Below are positions 22,901 to 36,400 of a DNA stretch of 64,000 nucleotides, piece by piece. How positions within the stretch are numbered: position 1 is the first letter of the stretch; the number at the start of each line of letters is the position of its first letter. Both the position numbers and the translations under genes were made by a program. The stretch lies in assembly GCA_032191485.1 (NCBI GenBank), contig JAVDOI010000001.1:37801885-37865884 (forward strand), read 5' to 3'. Below the pieces are notes generated by a model that was not told the DNA's origin, ran no database searches, and saw only the letters and a list, made by a program, of their open reading frames with translations. The DNA comes from Leptoclinus maculatus. Lineage: Eukaryota; Chordata; Actinopteri; Perciformes; Stichaeidae.

Positions 22901-24132
22901 CGCAGTGATGCTAGAAACCGTCTCATACATTGACTCACACAGATATTACAGACCCATTTCTTATCAAGCCACCTGTCCAATCAATGAACATTATGACTGT
23001 GCAGGGTCGTGAAATGAATTGGATTTCTGTTCGACAGTTAAGGGAGTGTCACCAGTGGGGATTTTGACAGAGACCCTTTTCCACTAAATGACTGTGATCC
23101 TGCACACTATCCTCGTTACATATCGCATAGATGCCGCCTAACTGGCCCAGAATCTCGCTGCCCGCAGTGTTTGCTTGTGGTAACCCAGTAACCAAGTCAT
23201 ACTGCTCTGTTTCTGAGAAGACAAGGTGCCTCCCCATCCATTCTCACTCTCTATCCCTCCCCTCCTCCTCCTCTTCTCCAGCACTGAGAAGAGCACACTT
23301 TGGCTTCATGCAAACCACTTTTCTTACACTCATACGGTGGACGTGTGTCATGTAGGCTACATCACATTCCTGTGAGTGTGTTAAAGAGGAAACACGTTTG
23401 AAAAGACAGATCAGTGGTGTAGTAGTTGAAGGGAAAAGACTGAAAGTACATGAGGAGGCGGGGGAAGAAGCAGAGACGCGATAGGGACCCTCCCCTTCAT
23501 GTACTGGAAATTCACAATGTGTAATAAGCCGGCAGAGGAGACTTTAAACACAATCCTCACTTCTTCTGTCTGGCTTTTTTTTTTGTCTAATCCCTCTCAT
23601 AAATTACAAATTTAGGGAGAAAGTTGCTTTAAATTTTCTCTTTTTACTTAAAAAGAAAGGTTGTGCATTGTCTTGGTGTTATGAAAATGTTAAAAATGTT
23701 ATATCATGTGAAAAGATATGTGTTGAGATACAGAAAGAGAGGAACTGACATCATATTCAGATGTTAAGAGGAAAGCAGATCCTAATCTTTTTTTGAAGTT
23801 CAAGTGAAGTGGCAAAACAGACTTTGTCACCTTCATTCATATCCTTGCGTATGCTTTCGATTATTTTTTTAGCTACTACGGTGGAAACCAGAAACAAAAG
23901 CCAGGGTGAAAGTTTGTCTATTAGAGCAAAATTATTGTATGTGTTGTATTTAAGTCTTTTTCTCTCTGTTTCTACAGCGCGGAGCTCTCTGTCAGTGTTT
24001 CCACGTGGGCAAACCGCTCTGTTTTCCTGTCACATGTGGTCTGTGCATGAGAGGCCCAACATACCTACAGCTGATATGATCTGATAACATTTCCAGCTCT
24101 CTATGGCGTCGTCCTGTCTTGGTGTCCTCAAA

Positions 24133-24258
<126 letters not shown>

Positions 24259-25554
24259 ACAGAGACATGCAGATTATTTTCACATCATCAACAACATCAA
24301 AAAGTAGCTTTTGTTTTTACTCCAAAACAAAATGAAACAACTGATAAACACTTTGACACATATAACACTATTCCTTCTCTTTCACAGTGACGTACCACAA
24401 GTGCTTGGTTTCCCCGACCAAAACCCCGGCAGCTAAAATTAGCAGGTTTAAAGGAAGTGTGGGTGAGCTGGAAAGACCAACGCTGGTTATGAATGATTCA
24501 ATTCCACAAACTACTTTGAATATACGCACACTTCTCAATTTCATTGGTTATTGGAGCTGATCCACATCGACTGATTCAGTGAAATTTAACTCCGACTAGT
24601 CTACTTGCACAGCTAAATGTCACTTTTTTTCAAAATGAATGGAATTTCTTTCTTTTTTTTAAGATTTGCATACCACACATAATATATGTATTAAAAAATA
24701 TGAATATAGTAAATAATTTACTTTTGTACAATTTAACTTTAAAGCATTTTTTTATGCTTTAGAACAAAATAAAAGGTTTCAAGACAGTAAAATGATTTTA
24801 AAAAAGAGTTCATAAGCTCAAATAATCACTTCACTTCTCTACACTTAAAGAGAACATCAGTCTTAAGATGTTAAAAGACAAATCAATTGTGAACCTTGTT
24901 AACTGTATTATAGAAATTATTTTTAAAAATGAAAATATTTGTAACAACATAAACATTTATGTAACTAATAGGCTTTACTAATATGGGGTTTTGTCACTTT
25001 GATATCATGGAAATTAGCTGACATGGCAACATTTCAGCCACAAACTGCTTCTGTTTCACACTTAATTTTGTATATTTCTGTGTGTTTGAAAGATATTAAT
25101 TCAAACAAATAAAGCTTGTTACTTTTTTAGTTTCTGCCAACCATCAGAACATTTGTATCAATCAAGCCAAACACTATGAGAGATTAAAGGGACAGCAAGT
25201 GACCCCCACACTGTATCTATTTCAATGAATCTATTCAGAAGCATAAAATGTTTCAGATCCTCACATGTATTCCAAAACCCACATGTAATCATAATAAATA
25301 AATCATCTAAAATGTTATATGGCCATTTATGATTATGTTTCCTTTATGGATGTTTAATTCAACTAGATTTTCTGTTTTTGTTGTTGTTTTTTGTCTGTCA
25401 TTATTTTCTGGTTTATTTAGTTTCTAATAAGTGTTTAAATTGGTTTCCAGTGGTACATTCAAGTACATTCACAAAGTACTGTACACTGAACAGTGTGTAG
25501 CATTACGGGGATCTTAATAAGGGGCAAAAATAGAATATGACGTGATAAAATATG

Positions 25555-25822
25555 TTTTCTTTAATGTAAAATCAGAGGAAAATATGAATCATTATGTTAT
25601 AATCACCTTAGAATGAGCAGTTTATATCTACATACAGAGCGGGTCCTCTTCATGTTTCTACAGAAGCCCACGATGGACAAACCAAACACGGGCTCTACAG
25701 AGGGCCATTCACGATTTGACGTAAGCCATTATACATCCGAGGCACACGGGAGAAGTTTCAGTTGGTTGAAATCTACAATCTTAGCGCTAGATGCCGCCAG
25801 ATCCTACACACTAGACCTTTAA
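25555..25822 (-). repeat. fish MITE-like repeat
   Basis: Reading the minus strand it starts AAAGGTCTAGTGTGTAGGAT and includes a TAGATATAAACTGCTCATTC phrase. I recognise this as a common percomorph repeat. It contains no ORF of its own. Confidence 0.6.
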
Positions 25823-25829
25823 GTACTAA

Positions 25830-26325
25830 AGTAAGTCATTTTGAGGTTCATTTACTTTATTTAATCGTTTCCATTTCCTTCAACTCCACTATAATTTGGA
25901 GGCAAATACTGTACTTTTTAATTCACTACATGTACTTCATAACTTTAGTTACTTGTTAGTTTACAGATCTAATTATTATTACAAAACTTAACTAAACTAA
26001 TAAATTATGATATATAATTATAGGTCAATACACAGCAGCGTATAACGCAGATAAAAGTATAGCTCCACCTTTACTGCAACATCAAAGTGATGAACACATT
26101 TATGATTTATTAATTTTAAATCAGTGATATAATATACGATTCTGAAATAATGAATACTTTACTTTTGGTACGTTAATTATATTTGGATGGCTAATACTTT
26201 TGTAATTTTACTTGAGTAAGATTTTAAATGCAGGACTTTTACTTGTTACAAAGTTTTTTTTAACATTAAAATATTGTTACTTTTACATAAGTAAAAGATG
26301 ATCTGAAAGCTTCTTCCACCACCAA
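25830..26325 (+). repeat. teleost interspersed repeat, copy 4
   Basis: Long sense copy of the family also at 9.4, 12.5, 19.3 and 55.6 kb. It contains AATGCAGGACTTTTACTTG and ends AGCTTCTTCCACCACC. It abuts the preceding MITE-like repeat almost directly. Confidence 0.65.
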
Positions 26326-27831
26326 TGGTTTCATTAGCCGAGTGTTTTGTACCACTCAGCTGATGTAAGCTCAGTAAGAATGATTAAAGGATAATTAAAA
26401 GAAAAATATACAAATTAATTCTGATAATCTTCTCTCACACACAAGCAGCAATAATAAGTCAAAAATGATATTGCTCCACATTGAAACATTAAACCAACCC
26501 TGTTTGAATTCTATAATTTTAGCCAATGTCTGCTCCTGTGAGCTATGTTCTGAGGTATGAAACAGTCTCATACATCCACTCCTGGTCATGTGTTGTATAA
26601 TAATTGATTAATAGTTGGGTCAATGGATCAAAAGTGGTGCTGAATGCAGAATGGATACAAATAAACACTGACATTGCAGTTATGTTGTTTAGTTTTTTGC
26701 TGTTAATAAATGAACAAAGAAAATCTGATTACAGCACCAAAAAAACGACTAATAAAGACACATTCTAATGATCCTGATTCTGTTCGTATGCATACAGTTT
26801 GAATTAAGATGAAAGTGACTGATAACCGAAATGTTCTTCAGAAAAAAGCCTTTTTCAGGACACAGTAGACACACATTTGTAAGAGTATGTCAGTACTTGA
26901 TCAAAGGTGTCAAACAAGACAATAAAATCCCCTAAAATGACTAAAGCAATTGTCTAATTCATTCTCGATGTGAGTCTTTTAAAGCTCCTCATGTATTTAG
27001 AGTCATCACAACAAAAAAAAGAAAGAAAGAAAAAAGGACTTCCTCATTGTTTGGAGAATGAGCAGCACTACCATCTACTGGTAAAGGTCAACTATTGCAG
27101 CTTGATTATAAAAAAACATTTTGTGACCAGATTATGTCTACAGTAGAAATAAATGGGCTTGGGGCTGAAAGTCAAACATTACTGAGAGACGGACAATTGG
27201 AATTGTTAGGTTTGGTCTTTTCTTGGGATTTGTTGACAAAACCAAGAATATAGAATATCGGCAGCCTTGTGATATGAAATTATAAATACTGAAAAGAGGT
27301 GCTTCAGTGCCTTTAAAAGAGCCTGAAAATCAACTACTCGACCCAACCAACTCCAATTGTAAGGCCAGTATCATGGTGAAGCCACTGCAATAACTTTAGC
27401 ATGTTAAAAACCACAGTTCCTCACTCTGATGACGGCAGCTGCCACTCTAAGCTTCCCACAAACGTATAGGCTAAAGCAGTGCTCCCCAAAAGGACTAATG
27501 TTTGGCCAAACTCACAATCGGCCTTATCTATAAATCCTGAAGAGAGAATTTATGGGTGGAGGAAAGTTCATATCCATCTTTACTGCAATTTCAGCATCAC
27601 CTTATGTAATCTTTAATAGGTAAACCATAGATATATTTATTTATACATTTATGAAGTAGGCTACATTATCAGCACTATACAAACATTCAGGCTCCCTCAT
27701 GTGGTTCAAAAGTTTACTGCAAATATAAATGTTAAATAAAACAGGAAGCAAATGTATTTGGTGACCCAAAGAAAATCCCAGTCTTTGGGAATGACTGGGC
27801 TAATGGAGTAGATTAAAATCAAAGCACACCC

Positions 27832-28373
27832 TAAAAAATGTGACCATTGGTTACTTAAAAAGCAACAAAGTGACACTTAATATAATTGAACAGATTTTAA
27901 GTTCTACAAATTTCATGAAAAAAGTAAATAAATAAAGTAAATCCAAATCAATTTCTCAAGCAACACTGATTTATATTTACTAAGAATCTGAGCAAAAGTA
28001 ATTTTGATTTACTAAATATCTGGATAAACGTGATTTGGATTCACTTATTAAAATAAATTATATCAACTCATATTTTAGCAAATTTTTGCTTAATTCAAGA
28101 CATTTACATTGCTATTCTTATAACTTAATTCTTTAAATATACGTTTAAATCGGTATCACAAGACTTTAAATCTATTCAATAATATTAATTGTCACTTTGT
28201 TGCCATCATTTTTCTAAGTCTAATCAACTCAATATCATGACTTCTTGGTGCCACAGTTTAATTAATTTGATCACCATGCATAAAAAGTACAGCAACATTT
28301 ATTTCAGTTCCTTTGTCTATACATATTCATCCAACATCAACAGTGCAAAATGCCAAAATACAACAATAAACTC
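27832..28373 (-). repeat. foldback repeat, copy B (uninterrupted)
   Basis: The right part (28030-28373) is the reverse complement of copy A at 5.8-6.5 kb but lacks its 350-bp internal segment. Within copy B, 27862-27905 is the imperfect reverse complement of 28160-28203 (GCAACAAAGTGACA arms), so the element can fold back on itself as many MITEs do. Confidence 0.65.
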
Positions 28374-28837
28374 ACTCAACTCATTTTCCGTCACATCTCT
28401 CACCATCTACTCTCTAATTAAGGTAAAAAGTGAACACACTTGAACAGTTATCAAAAAGTTTTGTCCAGGAAAACAAGCAGAGGAATAAAGAAGTAAATTG
28501 GAGAACATAAATGTGCACCACTAAAGAGAGCACACCATTTAGGTTGCTTACTGATAAGAAAATTGTACAAAAATCATAGAAATCTAAAAGTAAACAATAT
28601 TTTCAATGCTTTCTACCTCTTTAACTATTTCCTGGTTGGAAGTTTAATGCATAACTTTGTTCAATTGTATGCCTCCGAGGTTAATGTTCACTCAAATCGA
28701 GCGGTTGATTTTATCTGTTTGGTGCAGAGGAAATTACATTTTGTTAGTATTAGTAGAAATAATAGTATTGAAACTAATGTTTTGATGTTCATAGATATGT
28801 ACAAAGGAAGGAGTGTGTGTTGCAATCACACACAGGA

Positions 28838-28854
28838 AAGAGAGAAAGAAAGAG

Positions 28855-28933
<79 letters not shown>

Positions 28934-28937
28934 GATT
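28838..28937. repeat. (GA)n purine tract
   Basis: About 100 bp of GA/GAAA repeats, with a pure GA core near 28860-28920. A homopurine-homopyrimidine mirror tract of this kind can form triplex DNA. Confidence 0.95.
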
Positions 28938-29983
28938 ATAACAGCAAGTGGCCGCTCCTTTTTTCTTTATCGCTGCTCCATTTCTCCCACACGCAAGGCA
29001 AATAAAGCAGGTAAGAGGCAAACTATTTAAATAACCAAATAATGTTAAAAAAAAAAGAAAAGCTTTTTAACATTTTAACACTGACTTTAAAATCACAGAT
29101 GGATCATAAATCCTAAACTTCTTGGTTCCTGTATATTCTACAAATCTGAACTGGGTGAGCTATATTAATCAGGGAGCCTCCATGGCTACCGGTAACTTTG
29201 GCACAGGTTAGCGGTGCTGCTACTGTTTGGAGCATCAAGGAGGTGTATTCATTAACACAGGAGTGTTTGCATGCATGCTGTTCTCATTCCAGCTGCACAC
29301 AAACCGCCCGGTCTACATGTACATTCAGGCAGGGCCACAGTGGCAGCAGGAGAAAATAACAGATTCCTTTCTCTGTAATCATTACTGCTGATACAACACC
29401 TGACACAAGTCCTGTACGCGCGTGTATGGATGTGCTTGTAAAAAATCAGGTGGCCACATTGTGGGGACTCTAAGGCTAAGGAATGGTTTGGGGGTACACC
29501 TGTGGTGGTTATGGTTAAGCAGCAACGCAGCAAAGGAATGTAAGTCATTGCAAAGTCTCCTTAAGAAGTGATACAAAAAAAACAAGTGTGTTTGGTGGCG
29601 TGGGAGGGATTTGACATAGATTGCAGTGCTACACTCTTAATATTAAACTAAAAGATATAATATACAGTTGACTTTTAATGTTAGCTGCAACACAAGATTT
29701 CTCAGCAAGGAAACGTGCAAAAAAAAGTGCAAATATAAGGAAGGAAGTGTGTGTTGTCATGTTGGTGTGCGGTGTAGACATCTGTCGGTCTGTGTTTTAG
29801 GCAACTCACACATGTGAAATTCATATTCAATGATGCATGTTCCACATTTTCCATCTTTGTCAATGGTCAAATGGATGGCTTTCATTTTGTGATATTTTTC
29901 ATTTCTAGTCAAATTTCACAAGAGAAAAAAAAAGAAATCTGCAACATGAATCCGTGTCTCCCCTGTTTCAGCTCCTCGTCTCA

Positions 29984-31775
29984 ATGGCCGATATGAATAG
30001 GACACAGTTTTCCGACCATGCACTCAACTCCAGCAGCTCTTGGCAGTATGAGGCAGTCCGGGGAGTCCAAATGGCAGCTACTGTGCTCATCTTCCTGGTG
30101 AGAAATCCTCTTTAGATATTGTACATTACCACTTCACATATGGATGGAAGATTGAAAAAGGAGCTGCATAATGAACAGTACATTATTATAGTTGGGATCA
30201 TCTATTGATTATGACGTTTGGGGGCCAAAAACAACCTTGTTCAGGACCACTAAATGACTCCGTCAGCTTGAACTGATAGAGTTATGGGAATGAGTTGATG
30301 ATACTGCTCTCATATCTGTACAGTAAATGTGTAGCTGGAGCCAAGTGACAGTTAGCTTAGCATAAAGACTGGAGGCAGAGGGAAACAGCTAGCATGTACT
30401 CCAAGAGGTAACAAAGTTCTAAAAGTTCACAAATGAAGACGTTATACCTTGTTTGTTAAAACTGCACAAAAACAAGATGTCTTGGTTGTTACAGGTGTTA
30501 TGTCTGAGACTATTTCTTGGCAATGAGCAGTGATTTCCTGGAGTTTGGCCAAGACACAGTCACACAAACACTCGTAAAACCACAACTTCTCATTTTCATA
30601 CTTTGTTTATTGTACCGAGATATCGCCTGTTTAATAGTGAGGTAGGCGGATGTTTTTACGTTTGGACAGAGCAAGCCTCATTTTATTCTTCATGCTATGC
30701 TAAGCTAATTGGCTGCAGCTTTCTGCAATATCACAAACATTTAGTGTATTATGTAAAATGTCTATTGCTTTAAAAGTCTGTCCTCCTGAATTGGTTCTCT
30801 TGGTTTCTCAAGGTGGGTGTACCTCTGAATGGGCTGGTGGTTTGGGCACTTGGACTGCGGCATAATCGCCACCTGGTGCGCAGAGGCAGCGGTGAGGAGA
30901 CGCGCGGAGCCAGCAGTTTCCGAATCTATGTCCTGAACCTGGCCCTGGCTGACCTGGTGCTGCTCCTGCGTATCCCCCTAATGTTGGGCTACGTCGCTCA
31001 CAACTACAGCTGGCCGTTCGGACGCATCTTCTGCCACCTGGTCATGTTCCTGCGAGGTCTGGGGCTCTACGCCTCCGCTTTCCTCCTCTGCGCTGTGGCC
31101 CTGGAGCGATGCCTGTGTCTGCTGAGGCCCATGTGGGCTCGACTGCGACGCCCCTACTGGGCCGTCCCTCTGGCCTGTGGCATCTTATGGCTGATAGCCA
31201 CCGTCTTGTCCGCCCCGTACTTCCACTTTGCCGTCCTGAAGGAGGACAGAGACGGGAAATACCAGTGCCTAGAGAGTGGGACCTTTAACGCGGGGCTGGT
31301 CGTAACAGAAACAATAGCAGGGTTCATCTTGCCCCTGCTGGTGTTCTTGATAAGCAACCTGGCTGTAGTGCTCACCATTCAGCAAGCAGTGCCCCTGACC
31401 CCCACCTCCTCCTCCACCCCTTCAACGGCCCGCAGGATGACCAGGATGTACCACGTGCTGTTTTTCACCATGCTCCTCTTCCTCACCTGCTGGGTGCCAT
31501 ATTTTGTGTGTCGGTTCGTGCAGGCCCTGGCTCAGGGACGACCTGAACGGGTCAAGCTGTATAGAGGAGCGTTTCTTGGCAAATACATATCGCTGTTCCT
31601 GGTGTACATCAAGTGTGCTCTAAACCCGGTGCTGTATGTGTTTGCAGCCCGAGGCTTAGGCCGTGCTATCAGAGCTTCACTTGTCTCCACTATTGAAAGA
31701 CTTTTCAACGATGACTCCTCAGATTCCATACGCAGGAAGTCACTAAAGAGCTCACTTAAAAACTCACAAATGTAG
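29984..31775 (+). CDS. chemoattractant-type class A GPCR (leukotriene B4 / PGD2 receptor-like)
   Basis: Two coding exons, 29984-30097 and 30813-31775, join in phase 0 to give 358 aa. The intron falls inside TM1 (IFL|VGVPLNG). N-glycosylation sequons lie at N5 and N15. Seven helices are visible. LNLALAD marks TM2 with D85. Cys112 and Cys190 should form the TM3-ECL2 disulphide. The DRY motif is replaced by ERC (136-138). CWVP (264-267) marks TM6 and NPVLY (309-313) TM7. The tail is short and Ser-rich. The sequence suits lipid-mediator or peptide chemoattractant receptors of leukocytes (LTB4R, PTGDR2, formyl-peptide and complement group). Features favouring LTB4R and PTGDR2 are mixed, so I give no symbol. 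The start was chosen because it gives a normal N-terminus after the acceptor at 29970. Confidence 0.85.
30290..30760 (+). repeat. teleost repeat in GPCR intron
   Basis: Begins near TGACAGTTAGCTTAGC, continues CATAAAGACTGGAGGCAG and GGAAACAGCTAGC, and ends TGCTAAGCTAATTGGCTGCA. These are hallmarks of a common fish repeat with GCTAAGC-type ends. It fills most of the 715-bp intron. Confidence 0.65.
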
Positions 31776-33110
31776 TTGAAAGGTCAACAATGTTTTAATG
31801 TTAATACAGTTGGAGTCGTTTTCGTGTTAAAATCATGAATGCCTTTTTTTTTTTATGTGCAATGTCTTAAATATAACCACTAATATAGCCACTGTTTTCC
31901 AAATGGGTCCAAAAGCCACAGCAAATGGACAAATAAGTGAATTTTATTTATATCATATTTTCTATATGTGGTGAAATCCTGTTGACAGACTGGACCACGA
32001 CTCAAAGTGATCTAAGCAACCACTGTTAGTTTCTCATGTAACAACGGGGGATCATTGGCATGAAAAAGTTTGATTCCAGACTTGGATCGATGGCGCCCGA
32101 CACTGTGATTTTCAGATAAAGACATCTCATGTCCAATGATTTGTCAGACAGCCCATAAGAGTGACAATTACAACAGCAATGTGCATAAGGAGGAATAACA
32201 TCCCATGAAACACTGAACCAGGCTCGGTATCTCTGCTGTCAGCTGAGGAGATATATGCACGTACCTGTCGTCAGTGAAAGTACATGACTGAAGACTCTAG
32301 AAATGCGGCTTCTGTTGTGGCATGCTAAAGGCAGGGTAAAGGCACGCTAAAGGCAGGGTCATATTTGGTCATACAAGTGAATTCATGAATCATCTTGTCT
32401 GGGCAGGGAACACCTCCATGGTAAATGACAAGCCAACAAAGAATTATTTGCTAATGCCAGTCTCCTTGCCCCAGGGTAAACTTAACTCCTTCAAGATGAC
32501 GCACCGTTAAGCTTACAAGTACTATCTCTACTATGTTGCAAGGAAAGTGATACTGAGTTTTTCTTATCAGTAGCCACAGTGACTCAGATTCACCATGATG
32601 TCCAGACTAAACAGGTCCTCCTCTATAAATCTGACTGGTGATAGTTGTGCCTCTTATTAAACCAGTGAATGTATGATTTGTAGAGGACTGAAGCACAGGA
32701 TGCTGAGCAGAGAGTAGATGCGATGCAGGATCGTCATCTCATTGTGATTGTACCACATCCATATCTAACTGGACTATAATGAATGCAGAGATAGCTTTAT
32801 TATTGTTGTTTATAAAAGCACACCTGTTCTGTAACAGTCCACAAAATGAATACAACTGTGTAGCACTTTACATGTATTTTCTTCCTACATTAAAACATAA
32901 GTAAACAAAAGTCGATGTATTTAAATGGCATCTGTTTAATTACATGCGATCATACAGTCAGTTTTTACTTGTCAACAGCATGCGCTCGTGACTTCAATGT
33001 CCAACGGGGAAGAATTTCAATTATGAACAACCAGTTTGTCTTTATTTACAAGTACAGTATTTCCTTAAGGAAGTTTGTGTGTTCTAGTGTTTAGGCTCGA
33101 TTACCGAGTA
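31776..33110. other. GPCR 3' UTR and intergenic DNA
   Basis: Downstream of the GPCR stop codon. An ATTAAA-type poly(A) signal is visible near 32889, but no canonical AATAAA close to the stop. No further coding exon is seen. Confidence 0.4.
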
Positions 33111-33310
33111 GATATCTGAACTTTATGTGGAAAACATCAGCTGACAGGAAGTTTACATGAAGCCAAGCTGTTTCATGCAATTCTGTTGAAACGAGCCAAA
33201 ACAGAGTTTCAGACAGACGGTGATTACAGGTATATTCAGACTGTATGAGGAAAATAAGGTTGTTTTTTTACATTACAGCATGTAAACATGTTCTAGTGGA
33301 AACCAGAATA
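33110..33310 (+). repeat. teleost MITE-like repeat, second copy of the 21.4 kb family
   Basis: Shares CAGCTGACAGGAAGT, AGCCAAGCTGTTTC and GGTGATTACAGGTATATTCA with 21.4-21.9 kb. It is truncated relative to that copy. Confidence 0.65.
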
Positions 33311-33387
33311 CAGGTATGACCAGTGTCTTTTCTTTTTTTTTCTTTTTCTTTTAGTACTACTACTGTTACAACCAAAGTCGGACATTT

Positions 33388-33393
33388 TTTATT
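33388..33393 (-). terminator. CENPQ poly(A) signal
   Basis: AATAAA on the minus strand, 78 nt past the stop codon at 33471. This would give a short 3' UTR. Confidence 0.55.
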
Positions 33394-33470
33394 TCTTCAC
33401 ATGGTGGCAGCAATTTTTTTGGGGTTTAATTTGATTATTGCACAACCACAAAACATGGAATTGAGTAATA

Positions 33471-36400
33471 TTAAGACAAAGTGATATTTCCTCGTTCGGG
33501 TTTGAAGAGCTGATCGGCCATGTTGTGTGCCTGTAGAAGCAGCGCCCGGGCGTCCTGAGCGGCCTCGGGTTTCTGCAGGACTTCTCCCAGTTTCCGGGCT
33601 GTGGTCTCAGACTCGCTGTCTGGTATCATTTTTCTCAATCGAGCCTGAGTAAAAACAAAGATATCAAACACTGCCACTACGATGCTTTGTAACATGTTCT
33701 CTGAACCTTAAGAACAAAGCTTGATACCGTTAATAAGATCGAGCCAGACAACACAAAACAACAGATGTCACATTCCCTCTCTTTCTTTCGTAAGACATAT
33801 TTCACATAATATTACAAAGAAGTTGCACAACAGAGCATGTTCAGACTGTCCCGTAACGTTGTAGAGGAAGTGCTTGCTCAGACATTTTGACCACATCTTA
33901 TTCACAAGAAAGTGATGGAACAATATGAACGCTGGTGAAAACAGCTCTTATGCAACAGGGACGAGTCAAGCTGATACTAGATTTTGTGAAATTGCGTTTT
34001 TGTGCGCCACCCATGCTCACCTCTAATGTCGTTTCATCTTTCTGTGGAGGAAGTGGGGGAAGATTGAGTTCAGCTTTTTCAGCTACCTGTAAAATCTGTG
34101 TGAACACAGGCAGGAAGGACAATAATATGTCTTTTAGGTCATCATCTAAAAGATTAGATAAACGTACAGTAAGGATGCTGCAAAGCTCTGCTTTCAAATG
34201 AGATACAGACATTTCCTTTTTGCAGCTCCGGGCCTATTTAAATCAAGAATACACCCATTATGTCAGCCCCCGCATAACGGCCACGTTTCAGCACGCTGTT
34301 CAACTGAACCAACAAGAGGGTAGACTCAAGATGACAAACGGGCGGAGGTGTGCGGAAAAATGCAGTCAACCTCTTCTCTCTCTGGGTCACCTCAATTTGG
34401 AAATCTGAGGTAATGAAACGCCTTTGTCCGAGTTAATAAATATCATAAAAGACCTTATGACAAGAAAAAAATGCCCGCCAGAGTGTTTTGGCAAGAGCTA
34501 CGTTATGAAAATAATGTTTCAAGACCAAGAGGTTTTGTCTTTGTGGATTTCTTCGACAGAGATTCTCTCCTCCAAACACACATGATGTCTACATGTTGGG
34601 GTGATAAGAGCTTTAAAGATGATCTGTTGTGGATGGAGAAGGATGGATAGAGAGAATGCCAGAGCAATAACTTTACAAAGACACTTTGTGTTTCATGAAA
34701 ACATTAAGTTAAATAGCCCTTCACAAGAATGTCTGAAAACAGACAAAGACGCTCACACCTCGTTTCAACTAATCAACAATCAGCTACAGGATAAAGGAAC
34801 AGTGATAGAAACAAAATAACGCCATACATTAAAAAGACATCTTGTTATGTTTATGCTTTTTCTTTCTGTATGCGAGTGTGAGTGTTTCGCACCTCTTTAG
34901 CTTTCTCCTCCTCCTCCTCCACCTGGTCCCTCAGCATGCTGCACGAGTGCTGCAAGGAGACGGTCTGCTCGTCTGTCCTCTCCAGAGCACGGACCACACC
35001 CTTCAGGTCTCTCTGAAAACACAGAGAAGAACACAAGACGCCATGTAACACAGTTACAGACACCGTTTACTTACTTATGCTGCAGATCATTAAATATGCT
35101 GATTCTCGCGCGCACGCATGATTTATTGATTTATTCGTTAACATCATTATTGCTCATAGAAAACAAAGGAAAATTCACCTCTGCAAAGCCTATTTTCCTC
35201 AAGACATTACTCCTGGTAGACTTCGCATACACATTACACACATAGCATGTAAAGCAGTACAGGTGAACTGGAGTCTTGTTTTGAGCATCACAGTGGAGCT
35301 GTAGCGGCCTCCTCAGACGGCAGTATTTCTTACCTCCAGAGTGCTCAGAGTCGTCTTTCCAAACACGGACTTCTTGGCCTCCTCTTGGTGCCGCTGAGAT
35401 GATCGCTGTGAATCGCTTTTTGTTTGCGGTGGAACTTTGAGTTCTGCACATTGAGCAAGAAACCTAAAAAAAAAAGACATGATCCTTGACAATCAGTGTC
35501 TTTTTTTCTGTTGAATACTTTGAAATAATGACATTTAAATTGATTGTAAAAGATCAGATTAAGAATTAGGGATTGGTGATATTTAATGGTTGTTCATCAA
35601 CTTCCACTGCATTCATATCATGATGATGTGATGATGTATCAAGTCATATTTTCTATTGCTCCTATTCTTTAAATGTCAATGGAGGCGTTAATACGCAAGA
35701 GAGCAGAGGCCTGTACTACGAAGCAAACTCCACATACCCAGGGTGTCTTTGGATTATCTGGTTTAACTAACCCCAACAACTGCAATCCTCCCTAAACGGT
35801 CCCACGCCAATAGTTATCCACTCGGTAAGTCTAAGTTCCATAGCAACGTGCTCCGTAGTATAGGCCCCTGGTTCACGCCGTTTATTCACATCTTCATTTG
35901 GGACTTCTTGCTCACCTGGTTTTCATTATGTTCAGATGTTCCTGGCTCTCTTTCTTCTCTTTCCGCCTCAAAGCCAGAGTTGCTCTGGGAAAACCAAACA
36001 AAGTGTGCTTAGTTGATTTAGACTGATATTCATTGCATGCAGTCACTGACGTGCCTCTTAGCATTGAGGGGGAAACGGAGGCTGGCTGAGTTAAATGAGT
36101 ACAATTATAACCCTAACCCATACTTTTGAGGCCGATAATTAAATCAATATTTGGCTAATCTGATAATGATACATTAACGTGGCAGTGCTGTCTGATGAAC
36201 ATTATGATTATGGGACTTTTAATGGACTGTTATTATCTCTCTGACAGTGATTCAGCTGACCATCATCGTCTTTGTAAAGGCAGCAAACATGGCTGAGCTG
36301 TTGTAATGAATCACATCAGATCACACAGGTGTGTGTATAGGAGAACACTACTTTTCAGAGTAAATCAACACAGTGAAACTCACAGCATTGACAAGTCCAG

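Noticed and set aside
28563..29030. 155-aa ORF rich in Arg-Glu
   Set aside because: Driven by the GA repeat; flanking residues resemble no protein family and codon use is AT-biased.
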